Shown here piece after piece: positions 25,335 through 34,479 of a DNA stretch of 64,000 nucleotides. The number at the start of each line of letters is the position of its first letter. The first letter of the stretch is position 1. Below the pieces are notes generated by a model that worked only from the letters and a program-made list of their open reading frames with translations, had not been told where the DNA came from and searched no databases. The DNA is from Caccoplasma sp905210875. GTDB taxonomy: Bacteria > Bacteroidota > Bacteroidia > Bacteroidales > UBA11471. The stretch spans positions 1,488,001 through 1,552,000 of the forward strand of contig OZ007034.1 in NCBI GenBank assembly GCA_963931635.1. Direction: 5' to 3'. Position numbers and translations under genes: made by a program.

Positions 25335-28300
25335 ATGCACATACCACGATTATTCTTAACACTCCTGCTTTCGGCGGCATGCTTTGTGCCGACGCAAGCG
25401 CAATTGTTTACCTCTTCCGATTCTAAACGTACTGCTCCCGGGCAAAGTCGCACACTTCGCTATCAGCCCGATGGAGAAGATTTCGTCATTGTAAACGGTA
25501 ATCGCAAGTTTACCCGTGCCTTGTATGGCGGAAATACCGGATTCCGTCTCGAAACAAGCGATATGCCCGAGTTTGCCCTCTATATGCCCCGTATGGGAGG
25601 AAATCTTTCTCTCGGAGTAATCGTGGGCGAAGAAAGTCTGTGGCTCAATGATGCTGACCGTATAGAATCTCGTTATCGGGCCGTAAGTCGAGTCTACACG
25701 ATTACCGATTCTTTATTGGGAAAAGGTTCTCTTACTATTACGGCATTGGCCATGTATGAGGCCGACGGGATGATACTCCGCGTTGAGGGTAGAAAATTGC
25801 CTGCCGGCACAAAACTCGTATGGCTTTACGGTGGGGCTACCAACAAACGGTTCAGTCGTGAAGGCGATATGGGTGTCGATGCTCCCGATTGTTTCGATCT
25901 CAAGCCCGATTATTGTATCAACAATGTTTATCGTTTGCGTACCGATGGGTTTGATATATGGTACGGAAATTCACGAGAAGTGATTCAACGCTATCTGGCC
26001 GGAGAAAATCCGCAAACCGGTAAAAATCCCGTATGTCATCTTACCGCTGTTGTTCCCGACGGAGCTTCTCTCTTGTTGGGAGATGCTTCGGCCCGAAATA
26101 CACCTGTTTCTTTGCGGAAAGCCCCGGCATCAGATAAGTATCCGGTTATCTCCGGAATTATTGAAGTAGGGAAATCCCCCTCTTATATCGCTATATATAA
26201 TCCCGAGACAGCGCCATCGACATGGGGCTATGACGACTTGGAGGCATGTTATAATCGAGCCGACGCGAGTCGAGCAGAGATTGCTTCTACGGTCAAGATA
26301 AGCACCCCTGATCCCTATTTCAATACTCTCGGTCCGGCATTGAGCATGGCGGCCGACGGCATTTGGGATTCGTCTTACAAGGTGTGGATGCATGGAGCCA
26401 TAGGTTGGCGCATGCCTCTTAACGGTTGGCGGGCTGCCTATACCGGCGACGTCGTAGGTTGGCACGACCGGGCTCGCGACCACTTCGACGGATATGCCGC
26501 TTCCCAGGTTACCGATGTCGAGCCTGTTATTCCTCATCCGGCGCAGGACAGTGCGCTCAATCTGGCCCGTTCGTTGAAAAAATGGGGTACACCTATGTAC
26601 AGCAACGGCTATATCTGCCGCTATCCCAACCGCAAGAACATCATGCATCACTACGATATGAACCTCTGTTATATCGATGAGTTGTTGTGGCATTTCAACT
26701 GGACCGGCGATATGGACTATGTGCGCCGCATGTGGCCGGTGCTTAAATTGCATCTGGCTTGGGAGAAACGTAATTTTGACCCAGACGACGATGGACTATA
26801 CGATGCTTACTGCTGCATCTGGGCCAGTGATGCCCTGCAATACAACAGCGGTGGTGTAACCCACTCTTCGGCTTATAATTATCGGGCCAATAAAATGGCC
26901 GCCGAGATTGCCGAGAAGATAGGAGAGGACCCTACACCATATCGCCTCGAAGCCGAAAAGATAAAGAATGCCATAAACGCTAATCTGTGGCTGGCCGACA
27001 AAGGTCACTGGGCTGAGTACAAGGATTTCATGGGGCTGAAACGAGTTCATCCCGATGCCGGTTTATGGACCGTATACCATGCCATCGACTCCGATATTCA
27101 CGATGATTTCCAGTCGTGGCAGGCTACCCGGTATGTCGACACCGAGATACCTCATGTACCCATCATTGCCGACGGTCTCGATCGAGACGATTATGCCACA
27201 GTGGCTACAACGACATGGATGCCATACGTGTGGTCGATCAACAATGTGGCTTTTGCCGAAGTAATGCACACGGCGCTGGCCTACTGGCAGAGCGGCCGCA
27301 GCGATGAGGCTTTCCATCTTTTCAAAAGTTCCATACTCGATGGCATGTATTTGGGTGGAAGTCCTGGAAATTTCGGTCAGATAAGTACCTACGACGCTGC
27401 CCGTGGAGAGTGTTACCGCGACTTTGGCGACCCTGTGGGTGTCGCTGCCCGCACCCTTGTACAGGGCCTCTTCGGTGTCATTCCCGATATGATGAACGAC
27501 CGTGTCGTGTTGCGCCCCGGATTCCCGTCGGAATGGGAGTCGGCATCGTTTGAGACGGCCGACATTGCCTATGACTTCACCCGTAAGGGTCTTAAAGATA
27601 CCTATGAGGTGGCTCTTCGCTTCAGCCGTCCTGCCGAACTGATATTGCAGCTCAAAGCCCGGAGGGATAACATTGCGTCGGTAAAGGTCAACGGAAAGAA
27701 AACTTCGTGGAGCCTGAAAGAAAACAGCGTAGGAGTTCCGCAAATCGAAATCGTGGCCCAACCGGCCCCGACGAACAAGATAGAGATTACCTGGGCCGGA
27801 AAGCCATTGATTCAGCCCGAATATGATACTTTGGCCGTGGCAGGAGAGGAGTGGCGCCTTTTTGTTCCGCTGAGAGCGCGGCTGATGAATGTGCGCGATG
27901 CCCAAGGATTGCTATCAAAACTTCGGTGGGATTTCAATTCGCTCTCTGCTGTGATGCGAGAAAATTTGGGCGAGCGCACCCTTTTCCTGCAATTGGCCCA
28001 AGGTGATATGACCTGGTGGCAGCCTGTACCTCTTACGGTAATGCAACCTGTAACGCTGGCCTCGTCATCGACCGAAGGCTATGCATTGTCGTTTGCTTTG
28101 GCCAATCACACCAATAAATCTCTTGAAGTAAACTGTGTGGTTAATCCAGGCCGTCACGCTTATACGCAAACCCTGAAAATCCCGGCACAAGGCACCTCGG
28201 CCGAAATACTGGTACCTGCAACGTGTGCCGAACCTGGCAGTAACCGCGTATTGGTGTATGAGAAAGATCGGGAGATTGCTCGTTTTGATTGTATCAACTG

Positions 28301-29045
28301 GGAGGTTAAAAATTCCAATCTCCTGCGTTATGAAACGGTCGATCTCGACAGTTGCATGAATGCTCGTGTAACTGATATTTTTGAAAACCGTTACATGTCG
28401 CCGCGTTCACCCTATACTACGTTGCAAGTTCCGGCCCAAGGTATAGGAGAGTGGTGTCACCCCAAAGCCATGGCCGAAATCGATGACAGTGGGTTACGCC
28501 GTGCCGCTACGGGCGATATACTTGACACCCCACTGGGAGTACCCTTCCGTGTGGCACAAGATTCGTTGGTGTCGAATATCATCTATACCACCCGTTGGGA
28601 TAATTATCCCGACTCGGTAACCGTGCCTCTCTCCGGAAACGCCTCTCGTGCCTATCTGTTGATGGCCGGCTCGACCAACCATATGCAGTGCCACATGGTC
28701 AACGGTCTCGTAACCGTTACCTATACCGATGGAACAACAGCGACGCTTCCTCTTGTCAATCCGGAGACATGGTGTCCTATCGATCAGGATTTTTATGTCG
28801 ATGGGCAGGCATTTTGCCTGAAAGCCCCGCGGCCCTATCGGGTATTATTGAAGAGTGGCGTCATTACGCGTGATGTACAGTCGCTGCTCAAATTTAGAGG
28901 TGCCGACGGTCGGAATATCCCCGGTGGAGCAGCCGTGATACTCGATCTGCCACTCGACGATACCCGCACGTTGCAGAGCCTGACGCTCTCGGCAGTTTCG
29001 ACCGAAGTGGTTATAGGTCTTATGGCTGTTACGCTTGAACGATAA
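25335..29045 (+). CDS. DUF4450-family large periplasmic protein, predicted (alpha/alpha)6 glycosidase
   Basis: A 1236-residue secreted protein with signal peptide MHIPRLFLTLLLSAACFVPT. The sequence matches what I know of DUF4450 proteins, found beside pectin loci in Bacteroidetes. Three parts can be seen: an N-terminal beta domain (about 25-320), a central helical barrel (about 330-760) with GWRMPLNGWRAAYTGDVVGW, YDMNLCYIDELLWHFNWTGD, FDPDDDGLYDAYCCIWASDA and TTTWMPYVWSINNVAFAEVM, and C-terminal beta domains (about 770-1236). The central part resembles rhamnosidase or GH65/GH15-type six-hairpin enzymes, so glycosidase action is likely but the bond is not known. It follows the uptake operon across a terminator. 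No polysaccharide lyase or named rhamnosidase is in the window, so this protein could fill that gap. Confidence 0.78.
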   Translation: MHIPRLFLTLLLSAACFVPTQAQLFTSSDSKRTAPGQSRTLRYQPDGEDFVIVNGNRKFTRALYGGNTGFRLETSDMPEFALYMPRMGGNLSLGVIVGEESLWLNDADRIESRYRAVSRVYTITDSLLGKGSLTITALAMYEADGMILRVEGRKLPAGTKLVWLYGGATNKRFSREGDMGVDAPDCFDLKPDYCINNVYRLRTDGFDIWYGNSREVIQRYLAGENPQTGKNPVCHLTAVVPDGASLLLGDASARNTPVSLRKAPASDKYPVISGIIEVGKSPSYIAIYNPETAPSTWGYDDLEACYNRADASRAEIASTVKISTPDPYFNTLGPALSMAADGIWDSSYKVWMHGAIGWRMPLNGWRAAYTGDVVGWHDRARDHFDGYAASQVTDVEPVIPHPAQDSALNLARSLKKWGTPMYSNGYICRYPNRKNIMHHYDMNLCYIDELLWHFNWTGDMDYVRRMWPVLKLHLAWEKRNFDPDDDGLYDAYCCIWASDALQYNSGGVTHSSAYNYRANKMAAEIAEKIGEDPTPYRLEAEKIKNAINANLWLADKGHWAEYKDFMGLKRVHPDAGLWTVYHAIDSDIHDDFQSWQATRYVDTEIPHVPIIADGLDRDDYATVATTTWMPYVWSINNVAFAEVMHTALAYWQSGRSDEAFHLFKSSILDGMYLGGSPGNFGQISTYDAARGECYRDFGDPVGVAARTLVQGLFGVIPDMMNDRVVLRPGFPSEWESASFETADIAYDFTRKGLKDTYEVALRFSRPAELILQLKARRDNIASVKVNGKKTSWSLKENSVGVPQIEIVAQPAPTNKIEITWAGKPLIQPEYDTLAVAGEEWRLFVPLRARLMNVRDAQGLLSKLRWDFNSLSAVMRENLGERTLFLQLAQGDMTWWQPVPLTVMQPVTLASSSTEGYALSFALANHTNKSLEVNCVVNPGRHAYTQTLKIPAQGTSAEILVPATCAEPGSNRVLVYEKDREIARFDCINWEVKNSNLLRYETVDLDSCMNARVTDIFENRYMSPRSPYTTLQVPAQGIGEWCHPKAMAEIDDSGLRRAATGDILDTPLGVPFRVAQDSLVSNIIYTTRWDNYPDSVTVPLSGNASRAYLLMAGSTNHMQCHMVNGLVTVTYTDGTTATLPLVNPETWCPIDQDFYVDGQAFCLKAPRPYRVLLKSGVITRDVQSLLKFRGADGRNIPGGAAVILDLPLDDTRTLQSLTLSAVSTEVVIGLMAVTLER

Positions 29046-29079
29046 AGTTCCACTTTTTTAACAACTCTTATAGCCGTGA

Positions 29080-29112
29080 CTTGTTAAAATTAATGTGATA
29101 TTCGTACCTTTG
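29080..29112 (+). promoter_or_regulatory. Bacteroidales-type promoter for the M16 peptidase gene
   Basis: CTTG at 29080-29083 and TACCTTTG at 29105-29112, separated by 21 bp, match the -33/-7 pattern (TAnnTTTG). Predicted transcript start is near 29119, about 100 bp before the gene. Confidence 0.65.
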
Positions 29113-29121
29113 AAGTCATCA

Positions 29122-29165
29122 AGAGGGAGCATACCGAGATTTTTCTCTCGTATCTCCCTCTTTTT
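29122..29165 (+). terminator. Leader hairpin with T tract just after the predicted transcript start
   Basis: The arms AGAGGGAG at 29122-29129 and CTCCCTCT near 29154-29161 pair, with a further imperfect stem inside (ATACCGAGA against TCTCGTAT), followed by a short T run to 29165. It lies only a few bases downstream of the predicted start of transcription, so it may act as an attenuator or make a short leader RNA; it could also simply end transcripts from the DUF4450 gene. Confidence 0.5.
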
Positions 29166-29218
29166 GAATATATTATAAAGAGTAATAAAAAGAAATAAAC
29201 CCTTTAAAATAAACCGAT

Positions 29219-32056
29219 ATGATGAAGAATTTCATGAAAAAGCTTTTCTTTGTCGCTTGTCTGTTGTCGCCGGCGCTGCTGTCGGCTCAGCAACCGCTCA
29301 AAGAAACATTGGACCCGGCTATCCGCATGGGTAAGCTGGACAATGGCCTTACCTACTACATCTGTCATAACGAATTGCCCAAAAATCGGGTGGAATTTTA
29401 TATTGCACAGCGTGTAGGTTCTATCCTCGAAGAAGAGAATCAGCGCGGTTTGGCTCACTTCCTTGAGCACATGGCTTTCAACGGAACAACCCATTTCCCC
29501 GGGAAAGACATTATCAACTATCTCGAAAACAACGGTGTGAAGTTTGGTGCAAATCTTAATGCCTATACCTCTATCGACGAGACTGTCTACAATATCTCTG
29601 ATGTACCTGCTCGTGAGGGGTTGATCGATTCCTGTCTGCTCATTTTGCATGATTGGGCATCGGGTATCTCGTTGGAAGAAGAAGAAATCGATGCCGAGCG
29701 CAAAGTCATTCACGAGGAGTGGCGTACGAGAAGTTCGGCCAATCTGCGTATGCTCGAAGCCGTGCTTCCCGACATTTATCCCGACAGCAACCGCTATGCC
29801 TATCGTATGCCCATCGGATTGATGGAGGTAGTCGACAACTTCCCCTATCAGGCTATTCGTGATTATTATCACAAATGGTATCGTCCCGACTTGCAGGGTA
29901 TTATCGTTGTAGGTGATGTCGATGTCGATAAAGTAGAGGCCCGCATCAAGGAGTTGTGGAAAGATGTCCCTGCCCCTGTCAATGCGGCCAAGAGAGAGTA
30001 TGTGCAGGTGCCCGACAACGACGAGCCTATCGTTTCGGTAGTCTCGGACAAGGAGGCATTGACCAATACCTTGCGTATCGTCTTTAAACAACCGATCGAC
30101 AGTAGTGAAAACAAGATGACGGTTGAGGCCGCCCGGAAAGATTTGGTCCGTTCGCTTATATCCATGATGTTCTCTACGCGTTGCAGCGAACTGGCCCAAC
30201 TCGAAAATCCTCCTTTCATCATGGCCGGCGGTACCTATGGCGATTATTTCTATTCGCCTACCCGCAAAGCCTATACGTTGGTAGCTATCTACAAGACCGC
30301 ACAGTGGCGTCAGGCCCTCGACGGATTGGTGGGTGTCACCAAGCAGGCCTACGACCATGGTTTCACCCAGTCTGAACTTGACCGTGCTGTTGCCGAGATG
30401 GAATCGTTTATGAGAAAATCGTATAACGAACGTGCTACACAGAAGAACTCTACCTTTGTCAACAAGGCACTCGGTCATTTCCTGCAACAGGATCCGCAAA
30501 TATCCGAGGAGTATGCCTACGAACTCTACGGCACTCTTCTCCCAGGTATTACCCTCCAGGATGTTGACTCGGTATTCCGCAGTTTCTTCCCGGCTGATTC
30601 TAAAAATCTGGCGCTTGTCTTGATGAGCGATGATAACGAAAACAGTGTTATTCCCACTCCCGAAGAGTTGTTGAATGCCTACTATGAAGATTGCAAGGCC
30701 GAAACCGAACCCTACAAAGACGACCATCAGGAGCGGGCGCTTATACCTCAGATGCCCGAAAAAGGCCGTATCGTGAAGACGACCGAGAACAAGCTCTTCG
30801 ATGCAACGGAGTATCAGCTTTCCAATGGTGCCAAAGTGGTTATCAAAACAACCGATTTCAAAGCTGATGAGATAAGAATGTATGCCGTCAGTCATGGTGG
30901 AACCACTCTTTTCGATATCAAAGACCGTCCTAACTATTACGTTATGAACTCGCTTATCTCCATGGGTGGTATGGGCGATTTCAGTGCCATGGAACTCGCT
31001 AAGCAACTCAGCGGTATTCAAGCCAGTGTAACGGCCAATGTGTCGACGTATATCGAAACCGTTGCCGGTAGCAGTACCATAAAAGACTTCGAGACTTTGT
31101 TGAAACTGACGTATTTGCGGTTTACAACAACACGTGTCGATAGTGCCCGTTATATTGCTTGGAAAGATCGTATGGCCAACTCTCTCAAACAGTCCGAAGC
31201 CGATCCCATGCGTCCCATCTCCGACACGGTGACTTACCTTACTTATGGCAATCACGAGCGTGCGCGCCGCTTCACACAGGCCGACCTCGACAAGGTCGAT
31301 TATCAGAGAGCTCTCGACCTCTATGCCGAACGGGTAAACAATGCTGCCGACTTTGTCTTCATTTTCGTTGGAAACATTGATAAAGAGGCTGCCAAACCGC
31401 TTATTGAACAATATATCGGTTCTCTGCCTTCAACGGGCAAACATGAAAAAGCCAATGTCAAGGTAATGCCTAAGCAACGTACAGGATATCGTGAGTCTAT
31501 TTTTGACCAAAAGATGGAGACTCCCAAAACCATGGTTTACATCACCTATTCGGGTAAAGAGAAATACAATCTCAAAAATGCCATCGTCATGTCGATGCTT
31601 TCGCAAGTGATGCGTACCGTCTATACCGAAACCATCCGTGAAGAAGAGGGCGGAACCTATGGCGTATCGACATCGGGTAGCATCACCCGTGTACCCGAAA
31701 GTGGATTCTCTTATGTCATAGGTTTTGATACCAATCCCGAACAAGCTGCTTCGTTGGCCGACCGCACCATAGCTGAGTTGAAGAAGGTGGCTGACGAAGG
31801 ACCTTCGCTCGAAACCTTTGATAATATCAAGGCCTATATGCAGAAAGAGTACGAGAGCAGCATCAAAGAAAACAGTTATTGGTCGTCGACTCTGATCAAT
31901 TACTATATGTATGGCGACGATTTCTATACCGATTATCTCAAAACGCTGAACTCCGTAACGCCTAAAGACGTTCAGAAAATGGCTAAAAAAGTCGTTTCGT
32001 CGAAAAACATGATGAAAGTGATACGTTACGGCGTTGCCGAGACCGAAGCTGAATAA
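29219..32056 (+). CDS. M16-family zinc metallopeptidase, periplasmic
   Basis: Insulinase/pitrilysin-type protease of 945 residues with a signal peptide (SPALLSAQQ cleavage region). The inverted zinc motif HxxEH is H80-F-L-E83-H84 within GLAHFLEHMAFNG, and the downstream Glu lies in DAERKVIHEEW near residue 165, so the N-terminal M16 domain should be active. A second, catalytically inactive M16 unit fills the C-terminal half (about 520-940; EEEGGTYGVSTSGS is the usual substrate-binding motif). Such proteins degrade peptides or misfolded fragments in the periplasm of Bacteroidales. It has its own promoter and terminator and seems unrelated to the pectin genes. Confidence 0.94.
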   Translation: MMKNFMKKLFFVACLLSPALLSAQQPLKETLDPAIRMGKLDNGLTYYICHNELPKNRVEFYIAQRVGSILEEENQRGLAHFLEHMAFNGTTHFPGKDIINYLENNGVKFGANLNAYTSIDETVYNISDVPAREGLIDSCLLILHDWASGISLEEEEIDAERKVIHEEWRTRSSANLRMLEAVLPDIYPDSNRYAYRMPIGLMEVVDNFPYQAIRDYYHKWYRPDLQGIIVVGDVDVDKVEARIKELWKDVPAPVNAAKREYVQVPDNDEPIVSVVSDKEALTNTLRIVFKQPIDSSENKMTVEAARKDLVRSLISMMFSTRCSELAQLENPPFIMAGGTYGDYFYSPTRKAYTLVAIYKTAQWRQALDGLVGVTKQAYDHGFTQSELDRAVAEMESFMRKSYNERATQKNSTFVNKALGHFLQQDPQISEEYAYELYGTLLPGITLQDVDSVFRSFFPADSKNLALVLMSDDNENSVIPTPEELLNAYYEDCKAETEPYKDDHQERALIPQMPEKGRIVKTTENKLFDATEYQLSNGAKVVIKTTDFKADEIRMYAVSHGGTTLFDIKDRPNYYVMNSLISMGGMGDFSAMELAKQLSGIQASVTANVSTYIETVAGSSTIKDFETLLKLTYLRFTTTRVDSARYIAWKDRMANSLKQSEADPMRPISDTVTYLTYGNHERARRFTQADLDKVDYQRALDLYAERVNNAADFVFIFVGNIDKEAAKPLIEQYIGSLPSTGKHEKANVKVMPKQRTGYRESIFDQKMETPKTMVYITYSGKEKYNLKNAIVMSMLSQVMRTVYTETIREEEGGTYGVSTSGSITRVPESGFSYVIGFDTNPEQAASLADRTIAELKKVADEGPSLETFDNIKAYMQKEYESSIKENSYWSSTLINYYMYGDDFYTDYLKTLNSVTPKDVQKMAKKVVSSKNMMKVIRYGVAETEAE

Positions 32057-32077
32057 CCGAAATCGGATAGTTAAATT

Positions 32078-32110
32078 AAAAAAGGAAGTCCCATGAGGGA
32101 CTTCCTTTTT
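32078..32110 (+). terminator. Intrinsic terminator of the M16 gene
   Basis: A near-perfect hairpin: arms 32078-32092 and 32097-32110 around ATGA, with an A run before and T run after. Strong terminator, able to work in both directions. Confidence 0.9.
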
Positions 32111-32128
32111 GTTTGTTCTTAAATATTG

Positions 32129-32136
32129 TATCTTTG
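32129..32136 (+). promoter_or_regulatory. -7 promoter box before the PP2C-like gene
   Basis: TATCTTTG fits TAnnTTTG, 84 bp upstream of the chosen ATG at 32221. No clear -33 box is seen at the usual distance. Its position supports the downstream start. Confidence 0.45.
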
Positions 32137-32220
32137 GTGTCGCTGGAACAAAACATTTTCAGGATTCTTTCGGGAGAACTGGGAGTAAATGAGAAGAGAG
32201 AAGGGAAAAAGAATCTTTAT

Positions 32221-33075
32221 ATGGCATTTACGGTTGTAGAGCAGGCTTTGGTGGGGAAAGTCGCCGACAGTTCGTCTTGTGAAGACGCTTTGGTGATTAC
32301 CCCCGGTTTTGCCGCAGTCATTGACGGAGCGACAAGCAAGAGCCCTCTGCGTTTCTCGGGGAAGACGACCGGCCGTGTGGCGGCCGAGTTGTTGTGCGAG
32401 GTGGTGGCGACTCTCCCGGTCGATGCCACTCTGGACAAATTTGTGGCTGAGACTGGTGAGCGCTTTATCGAATTTTATCGCCACAACGGTATTTTGGAGA
32501 GGGTGACTGTCGACCCTTCGTGTCGCCTTGCCGCATCGGTTGCCGTGTATAGCGATGTTCGCAGAGAGGTGTGGTCGGTAGGCGATTGTCGAGTGCGGAT
32601 AGCCGATAAGGTGTTTATGCATGAGAAGGCTGTCGACGTGCGCCTGGCCGGGAAGAGAGCCGCTGCCATTGAGGCTTATCTGTCGCAAGGCAGTTCGCTT
32701 GATGCGCTTCGGGTACACGACGTGGGACGTATGGCCATCGAGAATGAGTTGCGCGAGCAGTTGTCGGCGCAGAACAACCCAGGTGTGCCGGAGGCTTACG
32801 GAGTAATCGACGGTTTCACACCTTATGCTGCCGACGTGCATTGTTATAGGGTTGAGCCCGGAAGCGAAGTGGTTTTGTCGACCGATGGTTATCCTCTGCC
32901 ATTGTCTACCCTGTCAGCTGCCGAGCACTACCTCGGAGAGATTCTTCGCGACGACCCACTCTGTTTCCGTCGCTACAAGTCGACCAAGGGGAGGTATGAC
33001 GGTTACCTGTCGTTCGACGACCGGGCCTATGTGCGTTTGCGGGTCGACTCGAAGACTGATGAGACGAAGGTGTAA
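32221..33075 (+). CDS. PP2C-like (PPM) protein phosphatase domain protein
   Basis: A 284-residue cytoplasmic protein from ATG 32221 (MAFTVVEQALVGK). The frame is open further upstream to 32113, but that part covers the promoter-like -7 box and directly abuts a terminator, so the internal ATG is preferred. The pattern SSCEDALVITPGFAAVIDGAT is the PP2C metal-binding start (Asp in CEDA and in IDGAT), VWSVGDCRVRI is the central block, and SFDDRAYVRL near the end supplies the last acidic pair. It is a compact member with no added sensor or membrane domain. A Ser/Thr phosphatase role is inferred; the partner kinase is not in the window. Confidence 0.72.
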   Translation: MAFTVVEQALVGKVADSSSCEDALVITPGFAAVIDGATSKSPLRFSGKTTGRVAAELLCEVVATLPVDATLDKFVAETGERFIEFYRHNGILERVTVDPSCRLAASVAVYSDVRREVWSVGDCRVRIADKVFMHEKAVDVRLAGKRAAAIEAYLSQGSSLDALRVHDVGRMAIENELREQLSAQNNPGVPEAYGVIDGFTPYAADVHCYRVEPGSEVVLSTDGYPLPLSTLSAAEHYLGEILRDDPLCFRRYKSTKGRYDGYLSFDDRAYVRLRVDSKTDETKV

Positions 33076-33266
33076 ATGTTTTTTACCTGTGGAGTAGCGA
33101 TACGACGACTTCTCCATGCACTTTTGGTAGGGTCGGTTAAGATGGGTAATGAAGCCGGCAGAACGGGGAAATAGATGGTGACTTACCGGGGGGAAGGATA
33201 GGTGTGTTGAGAACTCAGAACACCTTTGCAGTGAAGAAAAACGGAGATGGTAGTGGAGGCAACAAG

Positions 33267-33701
33267 TTACAACGTCTCGGTACTTTCGCTCTCGGCACGC
33301 TTGTGAAGATGCAGTCTGAAACGTTCGGAGCGCAGCACCGAACGCATGAGCCAAAAGTTGATGGGGAATATGATAATCCACACGGGAACGAGAGCTATTT
33401 TTTCGGGTATGCCTATGGCGATGAAGAGTTTCAGCGTAACATATTGCATGAGAAAGTTTACGGCTTGGCACAGTGAGAAACGGACTCCGTTCTCGAAGTC
33501 GACTTTTGTATGGAACGTATAGTGGTTGGTCAGGAAAAAGTTGCAGGCAAAACTCACGATAAATCCCGTCGTAAAAGAGACGTCTACACTGAAATCGGCA
33601 TATAGCAGGGCATAATATATGCCGTAAAGTATAGCTGTAACAACCGTTCCCGTGATGCAGAAACGAACAATTTCCTGTTTAGTCTTCGGGGTGTGTTCCA
33701 T
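33267..33701 (-). CDS. GtrA-family membrane protein
   Basis: A 144-residue inner-membrane protein with four hydrophobic segments and the GtrA pattern: VRFCITGTVVTAILYGIYYA at the start, FACNFFLTNHYTF in the second and third segments, and a basic C-terminal tail. GtrA proteins are thought to flip lipid-linked sugars (undecaprenyl-phosphate-sugar) for cell-surface glycans. No glycosyltransferase lies beside it, so the cargo is unknown. A minus-strand TAnnTTTG box (33722-33729) lies 20-30 bp before its start, so it probably has its own promoter. The 190 bp between this gene and the convergent PP2C-like gene show only a weak hairpin near 33201-33224. Confidence 0.8.
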   Translation of the reverse strand: MEHTPKTKQEIVRFCITGTVVTAILYGIYYALLYADFSVDVSFTTGFIVSFACNFFLTNHYTFHTKVDFENGVRFSLCQAVNFLMQYVTLKLFIAIGIPEKIALVPVWIIIFPINFWLMRSVLRSERFRLHLHKRAESESTETL

Positions 33702-33819
33702 TGTGTTTCAAGACGCTGAGGCAAAGATACAAATAAATGGCGGAATCTGTAAATAAAAAGAAAAAATACTTTACAGATACGATTTTTGTATAAAACTGTT
33801 GTAAATTCGAGATGTCGGT

Positions 33820-34479
33820 TTATTTCATGAGTTGAATTTTTATTCCCACTGAAAGGTTGACGATATCGGCGATGCGCAGCTGCTTGTTCCCGCATTTGGC
33901 TATAAGGTCGAGTTCGTTGGTGTTTAATTCGTAAAACAGAGAAAGATTCTTCATCGTTCCGCAGTGAGGCGTGGTAATGGTTATGCGTTGGCCGAGAAAG
34001 ATATGAAAACGCAGTTGCGTGGGAAATCCGTAGTATTGTTTTACCGGATAACGGCTCGGGTCTTTTATCCAAAAGTGCTCTCCGGTAATGAGGCAGAGGT
34101 AGGCTCCGCAACTGAGAGGTTCGACCGCCAGCCGTTCGGTGCAGCGTAAACTCCACGGAATGTAGTTCTGTTTGAGGGTGATGGTCAGGTGAAGCACGTC
34201 GGCATAGGCCTTGGGCAGGAACCCTACAAGGAGGTCGGTCTCTCCCTGGCTGCGCGCACCATAGTTCCACCCGCCACCGATGGATAGGAACCCCATGCCT
34301 CCTGCATATTGAGCCTTGATGTGAGTGGGCAGTACACGTTTCCACCCTTCGTATCGCACATGGTTTCTGTCGTCGAGCCTTTTTCTGCCGGCGTTATCTT
34401 GGGCGAGAAGGGGTCTTGCTACCAGAAGCAGCACGAGGGCAAACAGTATGGGGCTAGGGTTAAAACGGTATGCGTTCAT
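33820..34479 (-). CDS. Unknown exported protein, possible outer-membrane beta-barrel
   Basis: Not recognised. A 219-residue protein with a signal peptide (ALVLLLVARPLLAQ). The mature part is rich in alternating hydrophobic and aromatic residues (YAGGMGFLSIGGGWNYGARS, VLHLTITLKQNYIPWSLRC) and ends VNLSVGIKIQLMK, which suggests a small outer-membrane barrel, without a terminal Phe. It overlaps the 3' end of the metallophosphoesterase gene by 20 bp on the same strand, so the two are translationally coupled and may work together at the envelope. The idea of a barrel is inference from residue pattern. Confidence 0.6.
   Translation of the reverse strand: MNAYRFNPSPILFALVLLLVARPLLAQDNAGRKRLDDRNHVRYEGWKRVLPTHIKAQYAGGMGFLSIGGGWNYGARSQGETDLLVGFLPKAYADVLHLTITLKQNYIPWSLRCTERLAVEPLSCGAYLCLITGEHFWIKDPSRYPVKQYYGFPTQLRFHIFLGQRITITTPHCGTMKNLSLFYELNTNELDLIAKCGNKQLRIADIVNLSVGIKIQLMK

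Noticed and set aside
29204..31411. Long minus-strand open frame (735 codons) opposite the M16 peptidase gene
   Set aside because: It mirrors the codon bias of the real gene, has no promoter or domain pattern, and the plus strand shows full M16 motifs.
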